Below are positions 12,012 through 22,518 of a stretch of DNA of 64,000 bases, piece by piece (within the stretch, counting starts at the first letter, position 1; every line of letters begins with the position of its first letter). The translations under genes and the position numbers were made by a program. A model generated the notes under the pieces. The model saw nothing but the letters and a program-made list of their open reading frames with translations. It did no database searches and was not told the origin of the DNA. Where the stretch lies: assembly GCF_021654285.1 (NCBI RefSeq), contig NZ_JAKFZS010000015.1, forward strand, positions 87,183-151,182, read 5' to 3'. The stretch is from Pseudoalteromonas luteoviolacea (GTDB lineage Bacteria; Pseudomonadota; Gammaproteobacteria; Enterobacterales; Alteromonadaceae).

Positions 12012-12623
12012 CTACACTTTTCTCTTCCTCAGTGAGGCAAATATAAGCAAAAGGGGCATGTAACTTAATGTGCCCCCAGAGCTCGATTCAGCAGCTGATG
12101 AATGCTTTCTGTTTGATTGGTCAGTAGGCTCATTAGCTGGAGCAGTGGCATTGAGCTCAAAATTGTCTTGTGCAACTAAAACGCTTTCATAATACGCTTT
12201 CACATTAACAATATGCTTGCCAGCTTTATCAAGAGTAATGTTAACTTCTTGTCCATCAAGTGATAAACCATCTGGAAATTCCCACAGATAGTTTAATGAA
12301 AGTTCATAATCTGATGTGATTAAAACGCTAGCCGGTATTGTTTTTCCTGTTTCTATTATGTCAGGCAAAACCAAGTTAATAGATTTAATGGCAGGGGAAA
12401 CGGCGTTGATTTCGTATTGCTTACTATAGCTCAGTTTTTCATTAACAGAGGCTACGAGTGAAACTGTATAAATCCCAGGTTTGTCATATTCGTGAACCGG
12501 ATTTTCATTAGTACTTGTTGTTCCATCTCCAAAATCCCATAAATAAGATGTTTCTTGAGCTTCAAGTAGGTACGGTATGCAATACATTAAACTTGCTATA
12601 CATATATTCCTTTTGATCGACAT
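12012..12623 (-). CDS. Small secreted PKD protein with GlyGly-CTERM tail
   Basis: The 203-residue precursor begins with a signal-peptide-like MSIKRNICIASLMY stretch. It enters a PKD domain in the middle (YLWDFGDGTTST, HEYDKPGIYTVSL), carries a second divergent Ig-like repeat (NYLWEFPDGLSL), and ends with SSSGGTLSYMPLLLIFASL plus RKRKV. That ending is a GlyGly-CTERM anchor of the kind processed by rhombosortase. GAAGGA precedes the ATG. The first PKD lacks its N-terminal strands, while the divergent M4 protease at 12867 ends in the opening part of a PKD-like unit, so the two may be parts of one ancestral gene (inference). Confidence 0.72.
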   Translation of the reverse strand: MSIKRNICIASLMYCIPYLLEAQETSYLWDFGDGTTSTNENPVHEYDKPGIYTVSLVASVNEKLSYSKQYEINAVSPAIKSINLVLPDIIETGKTIPASVLITSDYELSLNYLWEFPDGLSLDGQEVNITLDKAGKHIVNVKAYYESVLVAQDNFELNATAPANEPTDQSNRKHSSAAESSSGGTLSYMPLLLIFASLRKRKV

Positions 12624-12866
12624 AAGTTAAATCCTTCACCATTAGGCTCACATTGATTGCTTATCAATGATAGAGCTGAACTTTATTTGCAAGTCAAAAA
12701 CGTTGTTAATCTAATATAATTAAATGACATTTAAAATACATACTTTAATATTATGAAATTGTTTATATATTATCCTGTTTTGGATTTTTTATCTGGATAA
12801 GTTGTCGAGTATTGGTTATTTTTTATTAGTTTTATTTGGATGAAATAACTTCAGAAAGGAGTCTCA

Positions 12867-15800
12867 GTGTCTAACTTACGACTTGTTATTGCTTTACTTG
12901 CTTGCCAGCCTTTTACATATAATGCGATGGCAAAACAACAATTACCCTTTATTCATCAAGCTAACAATTTAAAATTGTCCGGATTTGAGTATAAATTAAA
13001 CAAAGTTAAGGAAACTGATAGCGCAACTCGTTTTGAGCATTATGAATTATACTGGAATGGGGTACGGGTATATAATAGCGCTCTGGTCTTTCAAAATACG
13101 ATTGGTAATGTCCCAGAGTTAATTTCTGGAAATACTAGATTAACCTCACATCTAGAGCCGGAGCTATTACATACCGCGAGGGTAGACAGTAAGTTTAAAT
13201 TTGAAGATGAAGAAGTTACTCAGCATGTGTATCAGGAATACCCGTCAACTTCAGAGATTATTAATACTGAACGTTTAATTGTTGGAGATAAGGATCTAGC
13301 CCCTCATTTTGTTTATCAGATTGAGATGAAGTCAAAGCAGAATCGTCGTCAATTTTTAATTCTAGATGGCCAAACACTTGAGAAGTTAGGCTCCTCAGCA
13401 ATTCATTACGCGTTTGAAGGGCACCATGATGAAAGCTATCACGCAGTCGCTACAACAACTGGTAATTATAAATTAGGTTTAAACTGTCACCAAGCACCAA
13501 ATATGACAACTCAAAAATGTCAAAATACGGTACTGCCTATGGAGCACCCGCTGACACAAAAACACTTTCCTAATTATCCAAGGGTAAGTGATGTTTACTT
13601 TAGAGGTGAAGCAAGCGTCGCGTTTGACGAGTTTAGTGGCTACCCAATGGTTGTAAAGTTTGAAAACAACCGATGTATTTTTAAGAATAATTGGGTTGAA
13701 ACATATCAAGGTAGTGCCTCAGAACCATATTCTTATGCATGTCCTGAGGGGGTAGAGGAAAGTCATGGTATAGATGGTGATCCTTATTTTTATTATTACT
13801 TGAAAGGTGCATTTAAAGGCGTTAACGACGGACATTTTTTTGGAGGAGTGGCTGCGCAAACACTACATTGGCATTTTAAAGCGCTCTTTCCCAATCAGCA
13901 AAACCGCTGCGATGCAGAAGCTGGCTATTGCCTGAATAAGATCAAGCAGCGCGTTGATGTTGTCAATCTTTATCAAAGTAGTTGGGACGGAGAGTTTACG
14001 AACTATGCTGGTGGAACCATAGGGAGCCCATATCCTCATGGAAGTTCTTTAGACATAGTTGCGCACGAAATTGGACATGCAATTTTAGAGTGGAACACAG
14101 GCAACATTATTTCAGATTTAAACTTTGAAGGTGAATTAGCTGAACTTCGCGCGAAACGCGCTGCTTTACATGAAAGTTTTGCAGATATCACAGCCATTGC
14201 AGTGAAAGATTATTATGCGCGTCATTTGCAAGCTGAACCGTCAGATTCTAACTGGATACATACTTCTATTTTCTCTGAGCTGTACCACTATGATAATAAG
14301 TTCTGGGGTATTGGTTATGATAGCAGACTTGCTAATTCATTTTTGCGACATGTATCCAAGCCTAGACTAGATGGCATTAGCATGGATGATTATCGAGATT
14401 ATGAACAAACAAGGGGATCACATCAGCGCGCAGGGGCACTCAATAAATTGTTTTATTTAATTTCAAGCAGCGATGGTTGGAGTGTACAACGTGCGTATAG
14501 GCTGGTTTTAAAAGCGATGACAGGATGCTTTTCGTCAACAGCTGACATGTACGAGGCATCACAGTGTATTGTTGCTGTAGCTGATGAGCGTGACAAGCAA
14601 CATATAATTAATCTCGCTGAGCAGGTCGGGTTTGTTGCAGCACAGAAGGTTAATAGCCAACTTAATGTAGCGGTGAAGCGCATGTATGGAGAAGCACAGC
14701 TTGACATCAATGATCCTAGAATATCGCAGGATAATATTACTCAGCTAGAGGTGAAGTTGGATGAAAAGTCACTTCTTTCGTGGGCTCCGCAAAGCGCTAA
14801 GCTGTGGGATGAGGTCAAGTCTACACGTCATGTTTTGGGTGCTGGGGAGCATAGATTATCATGGCATGTTGAACTTAATGATGGCACTGAATTGGAGTCA
14901 AAGCGGCTACTGAATTTATTTGAATCTCCGCTATGTAGGGCAGAGCAAAATACAGAACGTTTTATATCTGAACTGTCTTTGAACGGCCAAAAAAGTGAAA
15001 TCGAAGCAGGGGTCAGTGAGATCATTTTGACCGAACCTGTGTATAAGCAATCACCTATTAATATAGAAATGCTAACTCTTGATAGCAATGTGGTTACTGC
15101 AGCCTATCTAGATAAAGATAGAAATGGCTATTTTGATTCAGATAGTGAAAAGCTGATCAATCATAGTGACTTGGGTGGAAAGGCTATTTATGACCTTAGC
15201 CAATTTCAAAACTTAGATTCTGGTCAAACTGTTGTGAGGTTTGTTTTATCTGCACAACAAGAAAGATCAAGCTGTACTGGATTGAATGAATCACAAGTCA
15301 TAGATGTACATATGAGTCTAAATGAAGGGGAGTATACTGCTCCAAGCATTGATTTTGGCTTCAAACAAAAAAACAACGATTTGCATTTATCTGTCAGGCA
15401 GCTGTTTAGCAATGCGTATACATTTAAATGGATATTTGAGCAGGAAGAAGTTGTGACTTCTGACTATCACATTGTGAAGTCAATGAACCAGACGTCAGAG
15501 GTCACCTTAGTATTACTTCGTGATGGTGTAGAAGTTAACCGTTTGACTAAAACTGTGAATGTTGCACCACAACCAGAGATAAGCATTGATTGCCAGCAAA
15601 ACGGAACTGAATGTAAATTATCGGTAGAAGGCGAGCTTCCGAGTAATATTGCTCGATTTGCTTGGCGAGTAGATGAGCAACACTATACGAGTAGTAATAG
15701 CTACTTAATATATGACTTCGGTACAACGGGGATTAAAAATTTGACTGTATCACTCGTTTTGCAGGGGGCTTCAGTTATATTCGAAAAATCACAGTCTATT

Positions 15801-16604
15801 GAGTTAAAAGAAGTTGTGGAATTTGATGTTGATGTACTGCAAGAAAACAAGGAATTTATCGTAAATATCTCAAAAATACTTCCGGCTAGTTATTCTTTAA
15901 TTTGGGTTGTTAATGGCGTCGAATATCCGCACAGTGAAACGGGGACTGTTTTAACTGCGCTGTCTCCTGAAGACAGCGTAAGTTATATCTTGCAAAAAGA
16001 TGGAGAACCAATTTTTGAAAAGCGCATTGATATTGTTCATGTAAATGACCCCAACTTGCAGATCTCTTGTCAAAGAGATGGTCTAGAATGCAAGTTTTTA
16101 GCAGAGCATCAGTCTGCTGCTGCTGATTTAAAGTATGTTTGGGACTTTGGCGATGGTACTGTTATAGAGTCTAATGCACACAGTATTAGTCATCGTTATC
16201 AAGAAGCTGGGGAATACGTTGCAAAGATTACGCTGGTGATCGATGGAAGAACGAGGTTTACTGCGCAGTCATTGGTGAAAGTTGACGTTAAGCCTTTAAT
16301 AAAAATCAGTTTTAAGCAACATAACCAAACCTTGTCACTGAGCGCTTCAGGTGAGGTACATGATGGGATGGCATTTCAGTGGTTGATCAACAATGAAATA
16401 AGATACGGTCAGACGATTGATTATGATTTTCCTGACAAAACACAAATAACAAGTATCAAGCTTACAGTGTATGAAGAGGAGCAAGAGGTGCTTGAGGTGT
16501 TTGAGAATATTCAGGTTTTTGAAAGCTCTGGGTTAGATTTTAAGTGGGCTCAAGACAATTCAGAAGCGCCACTGAAGTTTAGCTTTACTGTAGAGAAGAG
16601 CTGA
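12867..16604 (+). CDS. Large secreted M4 (thermolysin-type) metalloprotease with PKD/Ig repeats
   Basis: The 1245-residue precursor has a signal peptide, then an FTP/PepSY-type propeptide region to about residue 190. The M4 catalytic domain contains VAHEIGHAILEW (His400, Glu401, His404) and HESFADITAI (third ligand Glu436), with QRAGALNKLFYLI further on. The remaining 650 residues are Ig/PKD-like repeats. One is canonical (YVWDFGDGT with HRYQEAGEYVAKITL) and several are degenerate. The start is a GTG with AGAAAGGAG upstream. No C-terminal sorting tail is present, unlike many relatives. It is probably an exported protein-degrading enzyme. Confidence 0.88.
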   Translation: MSNLRLVIALLACQPFTYNAMAKQQLPFIHQANNLKLSGFEYKLNKVKETDSATRFEHYELYWNGVRVYNSALVFQNTIGNVPELISGNTRLTSHLEPELLHTARVDSKFKFEDEEVTQHVYQEYPSTSEIINTERLIVGDKDLAPHFVYQIEMKSKQNRRQFLILDGQTLEKLGSSAIHYAFEGHHDESYHAVATTTGNYKLGLNCHQAPNMTTQKCQNTVLPMEHPLTQKHFPNYPRVSDVYFRGEASVAFDEFSGYPMVVKFENNRCIFKNNWVETYQGSASEPYSYACPEGVEESHGIDGDPYFYYYLKGAFKGVNDGHFFGGVAAQTLHWHFKALFPNQQNRCDAEAGYCLNKIKQRVDVVNLYQSSWDGEFTNYAGGTIGSPYPHGSSLDIVAHEIGHAILEWNTGNIISDLNFEGELAELRAKRAALHESFADITAIAVKDYYARHLQAEPSDSNWIHTSIFSELYHYDNKFWGIGYDSRLANSFLRHVSKPRLDGISMDDYRDYEQTRGSHQRAGALNKLFYLISSSDGWSVQRAYRLVLKAMTGCFSSTADMYEASQCIVAVADERDKQHIINLAEQVGFVAAQKVNSQLNVAVKRMYGEAQLDINDPRISQDNITQLEVKLDEKSLLSWAPQSAKLWDEVKSTRHVLGAGEHRLSWHVELNDGTELESKRLLNLFESPLCRAEQNTERFISELSLNGQKSEIEAGVSEIILTEPVYKQSPINIEMLTLDSNVVTAAYLDKDRNGYFDSDSEKLINHSDLGGKAIYDLSQFQNLDSGQTVVRFVLSAQQERSSCTGLNESQVIDVHMSLNEGEYTAPSIDFGFKQKNNDLHLSVRQLFSNAYTFKWIFEQEEVVTSDYHIVKSMNQTSEVTLVLLRDGVEVNRLTKTVNVAPQPEISIDCQQNGTECKLSVEGELPSNIARFAWRVDEQHYTSSNSYLIYDFGTTGIKNLTVSLVLQGASVIFEKSQSIELKEVVEFDVDVLQENKEFIVNISKILPASYSLIWVVNGVEYPHSETGTVLTALSPEDSVSYILQKDGEPIFEKRIDIVHVNDPNLQISCQRDGLECKFLAEHQSAAADLKYVWDFGDGTVIESNAHSISHRYQEAGEYVAKITLVIDGRTRFTAQSLVKVDVKPLIKISFKQHNQTLSLSASGEVHDGMAFQWLINNEIRYGQTIDYDFPDKTQITSIKLTVYEEEQEVLEVFENIQVFESSGLDFKWAQDNSEAPLKFSFTVEKS

Positions 16605-16614
16605 ACTAAAACAT

Positions 16615-16646
16615 TTAAGCCCGTTGCGATTTGCATACGGGCTTAA
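16615..16646. terminator. Bidirectional hairpin between M4 protease and rlmA
   Basis: TTAAGCCCGT and ACGGGCTTAA form a perfect ten-base stem around a twelve-base loop. It lies between two convergent genes and could terminate both. Confidence 0.75.
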
Positions 16647-16653
16647 TTGTTAA

Positions 16654-17463
16654 TCACTTTACTAATTTTTTGTACTGAGTAATTAAAAACGAAAAGGTAA
16701 TATCATGAACGTCTTTGCGAGAGAGCTCTTCGTAGTGAGAAGCTTTAAATTTCCATGCAAAAGGCGTCATTTGAATTAAGTGCTCAACAATATCAGTCGA
16801 GACTGCCTGATTATCTTCAACCAATGTTTGTTCAATCACTTCAAAGTCTTGTGGACATTCCGGCGCTTCATGTAAGTGCACGTTATCATAAATTTTTTGT
16901 TTTAGTTCAAACAAATGTTTAGGGCCAGGTCCAACAACTATGAGTGTACCATCGTCTTGTAACAAACGAGCAGACTCTTGTGCAAATACTGGTGCGAATA
17001 TACTTAATACCACATCTGCCTGTTTGTCCTTAAATGGTGCGTCTTTACTTGAAGCGACGCTAAAGTGTGGTTTCTCATAACGCTTTGCGGCATATTTCAC
17101 AGCTGGTTTACTGATATCTAATCCATATACTTGGGTCGAATCTGGCACCGCATCTGCGATTGCGTGAGTGTAGAAACCTTCTCCACAGCCAAGGTCTATC
17201 ACGACATTAGGGCCTTTACTTGTAATGAGCTCTGCCAGAGATTGCTGTAAAAAACGGTAGTGGTTGGTAGCGAAAAATGCACGTCTGGCTTGCACCATAT
17301 CAAGATTATCGCCAGGTTGTTTAGAGCGTTTAAACTGTACAGGCAATAAATTGACATAGCCTTCTTTTGCAAAGTCGAATTGATGACGGTTAATGCAGCC
17401 CAGCGTGTTGTTTGTCTGTGTTAATGCCTCTGAGCAAATAGGGCAGCGGTAGTCTAAAGTCAT
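16654..17463 (-). CDS. rlmA: 23S rRNA (guanine-745-N1)-methyltransferase RlmA
   Basis: The 269-residue protein has the RlmA N-terminal zinc-binding pattern (YRCPICSEAL, then LGCINRHQFDFAKEGYVNLL). The Rossmann methyltransferase core follows, with VIDLGCGEGFYTHAI as SAM motif I and YGLDISKPAVKYAAKR next. It methylates G745 in helix 35 of 23S rRNA. Its start overlaps the stop of the upstream membrane-protein gene by four bases. Confidence 0.92.
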   Translation of the reverse strand: MTLDYRCPICSEALTQTNNTLGCINRHQFDFAKEGYVNLLPVQFKRSKQPGDNLDMVQARRAFFATNHYRFLQQSLAELITSKGPNVVIDLGCGEGFYTHAIADAVPDSTQVYGLDISKPAVKYAAKRYEKPHFSVASSKDAPFKDKQADVVLSIFAPVFAQESARLLQDDGTLIVVGPGPKHLFELKQKIYDNVHLHEAPECPQDFEVIEQTLVEDNQAVSTDIVEHLIQMTPFAWKFKASHYEELSRKDVHDITFSFLITQYKKLVK

Positions 17464-18083
17464 CTATCTAAATATTCCTGATCATAAAAAGTCCTAACCC
17501 AATTAGGACGATAAGTGATCATTAATGTGATGGCCATGCCATTTAACATGGCTTCAGGGAACCACATGATCACTGAGTAAAACATATAGTTGTATTGCAG
17601 CGTTTGCCAGTCGTATAAACCTAGGGTCCAATAGTAAACACTGGTGAATAGTATTTTACAGGCAGCAACAACGCCTGCGCAAATAAATGCACATACAAAA
17701 ATATATATAAAAAAATGTTTTGGCAGGTATTGGTAGCAAATAACAAAAAGACCATAACTGATGTAGACAGGAAAAATCCCTGTTAATAACCAAAAAGAGA
17801 AAAAGTCAACTTGTGTTGTCGCAAAAGCTAAGTGGAGTAGGGAAGCCAGTAGCGTGCTGATTAAAGACAGTCGCCAGCCGAGCACTAAAGTAACCGTTGT
17901 TATGGCCAATATATGAATATCCAAATAGGGTAGGATCCCCGCCTGTATTTTCCATAAAATAGCCATAACAAGCGCACAACATAATACACCTGTTTGTCTT
18001 TGCGGTGTTTTGAGTAGTGTTAATAGTTGTGTTTTATCAAAACTAACTGCAAATGCGAACAAAGAAAACAGTATAGTTGCCAT
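17460..18083 (-). CDS. CbiM/ECF-permease-like membrane protein
   Basis: The 207-residue protein has about six hydrophobic helices. It carries the motif LWKIQAGILPYLDIHILAIT and VLGWRLSLI, similar to what I recall of the gammaproteobacterial COG3235 membrane proteins annotated as energy-coupling-factor permeases. No ATPase or T-component partner gene is nearby, so transport is unproven. It is joined to rlmA by a four-base overlap and follows xthA by 40 bases. Confidence 0.6.
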   Translation of the reverse strand: MATILFSLFAFAVSFDKTQLLTLLKTPQRQTGVLCCALVMAILWKIQAGILPYLDIHILAITTVTLVLGWRLSLISTLLASLLHLAFATTQVDFFSFWLLTGIFPVYISYGLFVICYQYLPKHFFIYIFVCAFICAGVVAACKILFTSVYYWTLGLYDWQTLQYNYMFYSVIMWFPEAMLNGMAITLMITYRPNWVRTFYDQEYLDR

Positions 18084-18123
18084 AAAGTGTTACCTATCAT
18101 TATAGGGCAAACTATCTCTGTGC

Positions 18124-18933
18124 TTATATGTCGAAAGTAGCCCAAATCGGCGCGTGATCTGAAGGCTTTTCTATACCTCTAAGCTCATAATCAATATCAC
18201 TTTCTGTACAGGTTGCCATTAAGCTCTCTGTTGCAAGCACGACATCAATTCGCAGCCCTCTATTATCGTTAAAGCCTTTAGAGCGGTAATCAAACCAAGA
18301 GTATTTCTCTTTTGCATCAGGTGTCAGCTCTCTAAAGGTGTCTTTTAATCCCCAATCCATCAGTGTTTTTAGCCACTCGCGCTCTTCTGGCTGGAATGAG
18401 CATTTACCGGTTTTTAGCCAACGCTTCATATTTGGTTCGCCTATACCGATATCACTGTCTGTAGGTGAAATATTAATATCGCCCATAACGACAAGATTAG
18501 CCTCTGGAGATTCATTGTTATTGAGGTGAGTCATTAAATCTTTATAAAATTGACGTTTGTATGGGAATTTAGTCTCATGACTGATGTTATCTCCTTGTGG
18601 AAAATAGCCATTCATGACAGTGACTTCTTTCCCATTGTCGCTCTCGAATACCCCTGAGATCATTCGTTTTTGGGCTTCTTCAGTGTCTGTTGCGAAACCC
18701 TTCAGAATAGATTTGGCTGGTTTCTTTGACAGTAAAGCGACGCCATAGTGGGCCTTTTGTCCATGAAAATAAACGTTATAACCCATGGCTTCTACATCGT
18801 CGATAGGGAATGCTTCATCATGGACTTTGATTTCTTGAAGTCCAATTACATCTGGTTGATGTTTGTCGATAAGTGCTTGTAGTTGGTGAAGTCTTGCTCT
18901 AAGACCATTGATATTGAAAGAGATAATTTTCAT
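18124..18933 (-). CDS. xthA: Exonuclease III XthA
   Basis: The 269-residue protein is an AP endonuclease and 3'-5' exonuclease used in base-excision repair. Motifs are [25 protein letters not shown] (metal-binding Glu), [54 protein letters not shown] and the C-terminal catalytic SDHAPIWA. Length equals the E. coli enzyme. Confidence 0.95.
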   Translation of the reverse strand: MKIISFNINGLRARLHQLQALIDKHQPDVIGLQEIKVHDEAFPIDDVEAMGYNVYFHGQKAHYGVALLSKKPAKSILKGFATDTEEAQKRMISGVFESDNGKEVTVMNGYFPQGDNISHETKFPYKRQFYKDLMTHLNNNESPEANLVVMGDINISPTDSDIGIGEPNMKRWLKTGKCSFQPEEREWLKTLMDWGLKDTFRELTPDAKEKYSWFDYRSKGFNDNRGLRIDVVLATESLMATCTESDIDYELRGIEKPSDHAPIWATFDI

Positions 18934-19112
18934 ATTAAAGAGTCATTTTAAATAAAAAAGAGTGTAACACTTTTGCAGGTAGGATAGTTGAAAAGTTTAC
19001 GGATACTCATGTCCTGTTTGTTAATTATTTAGAGAGGTTTGCATCGTTAAAGCAATGTTTTTATGAAGATGTTAATTGATCATTAAATGTGCAGAAAAGT
19101 TTATTTTTATCA

Positions 19113-19140
19113 TTTACAGCGCAAATTTTGATTATATAAT
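19113..19140 (+). promoter_or_regulatory. Sigma-70-like promoter for the DUF3718-like gene
   Basis: TTTACA (19113) and TATAAT (19135) are separated by 16 bases, about 30 bases before the GAGG ribosome site of the gene at 19171. The sequence match is good, but start of transcription is inferred. Confidence 0.6.
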
Positions 19141-19170
19141 GCGCAGCAATTCGTTCACCCGAGGTAAATT

Positions 19171-19614
19171 ATGTTTAAATCTTTCACTGTTGCTGCACTT
19201 ATTACTATTACATCTTCGACTGCTTTTGCATCTCAAGCCCAAAGCTTTAAGGCAAGTAATGCATCTGCAATCTCAAAAGTATGTGAGGTTGCTGCAAATC
19301 AAGGCCTAAGCGCTGCACGCAAAGAAGGTGCTCAGCAAGGCATATTCATCTCGCGATTTTCAGAAACAGTAAAGTGCAATGGTGAAGATATTCGCACATT
19401 CGCAAAAACGCAAAGTGCTGTTCAAGTTGCTAATCAACCTAGCAAGTCTAAGCTAGTTGCTAAAAATACGTCAGTAGCAACGGAGCTTTGTATGAAAGCT
19501 GCGAAAGAAGGTTTAGATAGTCTTAAAACTTATCGCGGTCAAGCGAGAAGCTTAAAATGTAATAACTTACCTGTTAAGCAGTTTGTTCAGCAAATTCATA
19601 GAGCTGCATTGTAA
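19171..19614 (+). CDS. Secreted DUF3718-like protein with two internal repeats
   Basis: A 147-residue precursor has a clear signal peptide (MFKSFTVAALITITSSTAFA, cleaved about residue 20). The mature part holds two repeats: ISKVCEVAANQGLSAARKEG...VKCNGEDIRTFA and ATELCMKAAKEGLDSLKTYRG...LKCNNLPVKQFV. Each has a Cys pair that could form a disulphide. The pattern resembles DUF3718 proteins of Alteromonadales. Function is unknown. Confidence 0.65.
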   Translation: MFKSFTVAALITITSSTAFASQAQSFKASNASAISKVCEVAANQGLSAARKEGAQQGIFISRFSETVKCNGEDIRTFAKTQSAVQVANQPSKSKLVAKNTSVATELCMKAAKEGLDSLKTYRGQARSLKCNNLPVKQFVQQIHRAAL

Positions 19615-19638
19615 GCTATATAGAATCAATTTTTTATT

Positions 19639-19667
19639 AAGCCTGACACATTGTGTTGGGCTTTTTT
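19639..19667 (+). terminator. Rho-independent terminator after the DUF3718-like gene
   Basis: AAGCC and ACACA pair with TGTGT and GGGCTT, followed immediately by a T-run. Confidence 0.75.
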
Positions 19668-19829
19668 ATTTTCTGCTATTTTATCATTTAAAATTTAAAT
19701 CATTTCATTTTTATTTCTCTGTAGTAAATCCTGTAAATTATACCCCTTTATTTGTGTTTTTATTGTTTTTTCTATGTGTTATAAAGGTTAACTGGATGTT
19801 TTATTTAATAACACTACGGAGAAGAAAAA

Positions 19830-22496
19830 ATGAAAAAGGGGATTACGCTAATTGCATCTGCAGTCAGTCTTGCGGTACTTGGAGTGGCAAGTCCAAGTTA
19901 TGCAAATGAAAATGAAGTGGAGCGTATTGAAGTAACAGGTTCGCATATAAAGCGGTCAGACCTTGAAGGGCCATCGCCAATTCAAACAATCTCAGCAGGA
20001 GATTTAGCCGCGACTGGTTCAACCGACCTTATTGGTGCTTTACAAAAACTACCTGTTGCTGGTGCTGGTACCTTTAGTACACAGGGTAACTCAAGTGATG
20101 ATACTGCTAACGGTGGTTCAAGCGTTGCGTTAAGAGGTTTAGGTGCGTCATCGACATTGGTACTAATTAATGGTCGACGTGTAGCTGTTAGTCCATTTGC
20201 TAAAGACATTGAAACATCTTTTGTAGATTTAAATACAATTCCAGTGTCATCTGTAAAAAGAATTGACGTGTTAAAGGATGGCGCATCAGCAACATACGGT
20301 TCGGATGCGGTTGCCGGTGTAATTAATATTGTATTACGTGACGACATCGACGGTTTTGAAGTGGCAGGTAAGATTTCTGACACAGCTGATGGTGGAGCGG
20401 AAGAAGAAAACTTTACACTATTGTGGGGTAGCTCAACAGACAAAGGGCATCATAACTTCTCACTGGATTACTTCAAACGCGGCGATGTATTTTATGCGGA
20501 TAGAGACTATGCATCCACGGCAGACCAAAGATTCAGAGGGGGTAATAACGCCCTGAGTTCATCAGGGATTCCAGGCAGTATTGAAGTAGTAAGATCTGAC
20601 GTAACTGATGCTCAATGGGAAGCGCTACCTGTTACTCGCGTTGAAGACGATGGTACTAAAGTTAGGCAAACGCTATTTGCTGACGAGTGGGGAAATGATA
20701 AGTGCCCAGAGGATTTGATTATTGGTAATATTTGTCGTTATGACTATGCACCACATATGACATTAATCCCGTCTACAGAACGTATTAGCTTCAATTATAA
20801 TGGTGTACAAGAGATAACGGACGGCATTGAAGGTTTTGCGGAGTTCTCTGCACAGCATACATCTACTTTTATACAAGGTGCAGCGAGTCCAAGCTTTACA
20901 GAATTATTTATGGATGGTGACAACCCGAATCACCCATTAGCGGACCAACCAGAACACTTTCTTCATGGTGTAAATATCTCAATGCGACGACGTACTGTTG
21001 ATATCGGCAACCGTAAAAAAGACGTAGACTCAGAATATTATCGTGCTGTGATGGGGATGCGTGGCGAGTTTAAAGAGTGGGACTGGGAATTTGCATATTC
21101 TTCAATTCGTTCGAGTGCGGTTGAAAAAGGCTTTGATGGTTTTCCCAATAAGTTAAGAGCACAAGCGGCCATTGATAGTGGTGAATGGAACCCATTTGAG
21201 CCAAGTCAAAACTCCCAAGCTGTGTTAGATAAAATCGAAACGACCACAACACGTTATGGTGCATCAACGATGCAATCATTTGATGCAACGATTTCAGGCG
21301 AGCTATTTGAATTTGGTGACGGTTATGTCGCCGCTGCGTTTGGTTTAGAGCATCGTTATGAAAAAATAGAAGATAATCCCGACAGCCAATATTTAAACGG
21401 GGAAATATTTGGTACAGAAGCAACACAAGCAAATGGTGACAGAGACAATACTGCGATATTTGCAGAATTTAATGTGCCAGCGACTGAAAGCCTAGAATTA
21501 CAATTAGCCTTGAGACACGAGGATTACAGTGACTTTGGTAACACGACAGATCCAAAAGTGGCATTTCGTTGGACACCACTTGAAGAAATTGTTGTGCGAG
21601 GTTCATGGGGGACAGCATTTAGAGCACCTTCATTGGTGCAGTTGCATTTAGGTAAAACGGAAGAGTCTCCAAGTGTTATAGACCGAGACCGCTGTAAAAT
21701 TACCAAAGATCCATTAGATTGCGAACCTTTTGAATATACAGCCGATGTTGCGGGTAATAAAGCTTTACAGCCTGAGGAGTCAACAAACTATAATTTAGGC
21801 GTGATTTGGCAAGCATCTGATGAATTTAGTATCGGCCTAGACTACTGGAACTATGATCAAGATAACCTGATTAAAAAAATTGGTGCTCAAGACATTGTAG
21901 ATTGCTGTGGCGACGACTCAAGTTTAGTTATTAGAGATCCAAGTACAGGAGGCACGCCTGGTCGTATTCGTCGTATTAAAGATACATTCGTCAATATTGG
22001 TGGCAGAAAAACAGATGGTATCGATATTGATTTAGAGTATAGATTACCAACTCAAGATATGGGTGAGTTTAAATTTGGTTATAACGTTACTTATGTAATG
22101 AGTTATGATGAAGAGCTAATCCAAAACGATGCGAATGGCAATCCGATTACGGTTATAGAAGACGAAAATGGCGAGTACCAGCACCCAGATATGCGTTGGA
22201 ATGCGCGAGTAGATTGGGCATTAGATGACTGGGTAGCTAATTTTAGTGTGAATTACATTGATTCATATAATGATTTAGCTGATAGCGATGGCAATAAATT
22301 TAAAATAGATTCTTGGACAACTATAGATACAAGTGTCACATATATTGGCTATGACAAACTAACCTTGACAGTGGGTGCATCCAACTTGACTAATGAAGAA
22401 GCACCATTTGCACCGTCTGAAACAATGGGTGTAGATAACAAAACGCATAGTATTCTTGGTAGACAGGCTTATCTTAAGTTTGCTTACAAGTTTTAA
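19830..22496 (+). CDS. TonB-dependent outer-membrane receptor
   Basis: The 888-residue precursor has a signal peptide (KKGITLIASAVSLAVLGVAS), then the TonB-box-like EVERIEVTGSHIKRSD and a plug domain containing VALRGLGASSTLVLINGRRV and VLKDGASATYGSDAVAGVINI. A long beta-barrel follows, ending in the aromatic C-terminus AYLKFAYKF. The IEVTGSHI plug type is common in receptors of marine gammaproteobacteria for peptides or polysaccharides rather than siderophores. No Fur-like box was seen upstream, so the substrate is open. Confidence 0.92.
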   Translation: MKKGITLIASAVSLAVLGVASPSYANENEVERIEVTGSHIKRSDLEGPSPIQTISAGDLAATGSTDLIGALQKLPVAGAGTFSTQGNSSDDTANGGSSVALRGLGASSTLVLINGRRVAVSPFAKDIETSFVDLNTIPVSSVKRIDVLKDGASATYGSDAVAGVINIVLRDDIDGFEVAGKISDTADGGAEEENFTLLWGSSTDKGHHNFSLDYFKRGDVFYADRDYASTADQRFRGGNNALSSSGIPGSIEVVRSDVTDAQWEALPVTRVEDDGTKVRQTLFADEWGNDKCPEDLIIGNICRYDYAPHMTLIPSTERISFNYNGVQEITDGIEGFAEFSAQHTSTFIQGAASPSFTELFMDGDNPNHPLADQPEHFLHGVNISMRRRTVDIGNRKKDVDSEYYRAVMGMRGEFKEWDWEFAYSSIRSSAVEKGFDGFPNKLRAQAAIDSGEWNPFEPSQNSQAVLDKIETTTTRYGASTMQSFDATISGELFEFGDGYVAAAFGLEHRYEKIEDNPDSQYLNGEIFGTEATQANGDRDNTAIFAEFNVPATESLELQLALRHEDYSDFGNTTDPKVAFRWTPLEEIVVRGSWGTAFRAPSLVQLHLGKTEESPSVIDRDRCKITKDPLDCEPFEYTADVAGNKALQPEESTNYNLGVIWQASDEFSIGLDYWNYDQDNLIKKIGAQDIVDCCGDDSSLVIRDPSTGGTPGRIRRIKDTFVNIGGRKTDGIDIDLEYRLPTQDMGEFKFGYNVTYVMSYDEELIQNDANGNPITVIEDENGEYQHPDMRWNARVDWALDDWVANFSVNYIDSYNDLADSDGNKFKIDSWTTIDTSVTYIGYDKLTLTVGASNLTNEEAPFAPSETMGVDNKTHSILGRQAYLKFAYKF

Positions 22497-22518
22497 ATAC
22501 TTAAATTTTTAAAATGTC

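Noticed and set aside
19583..19909. Plus-strand ORF of 108 residues
   Set aside because: It spans a terminator and the leader of the TonB receptor, has no ribosome site, and reads as low-complexity sequence.
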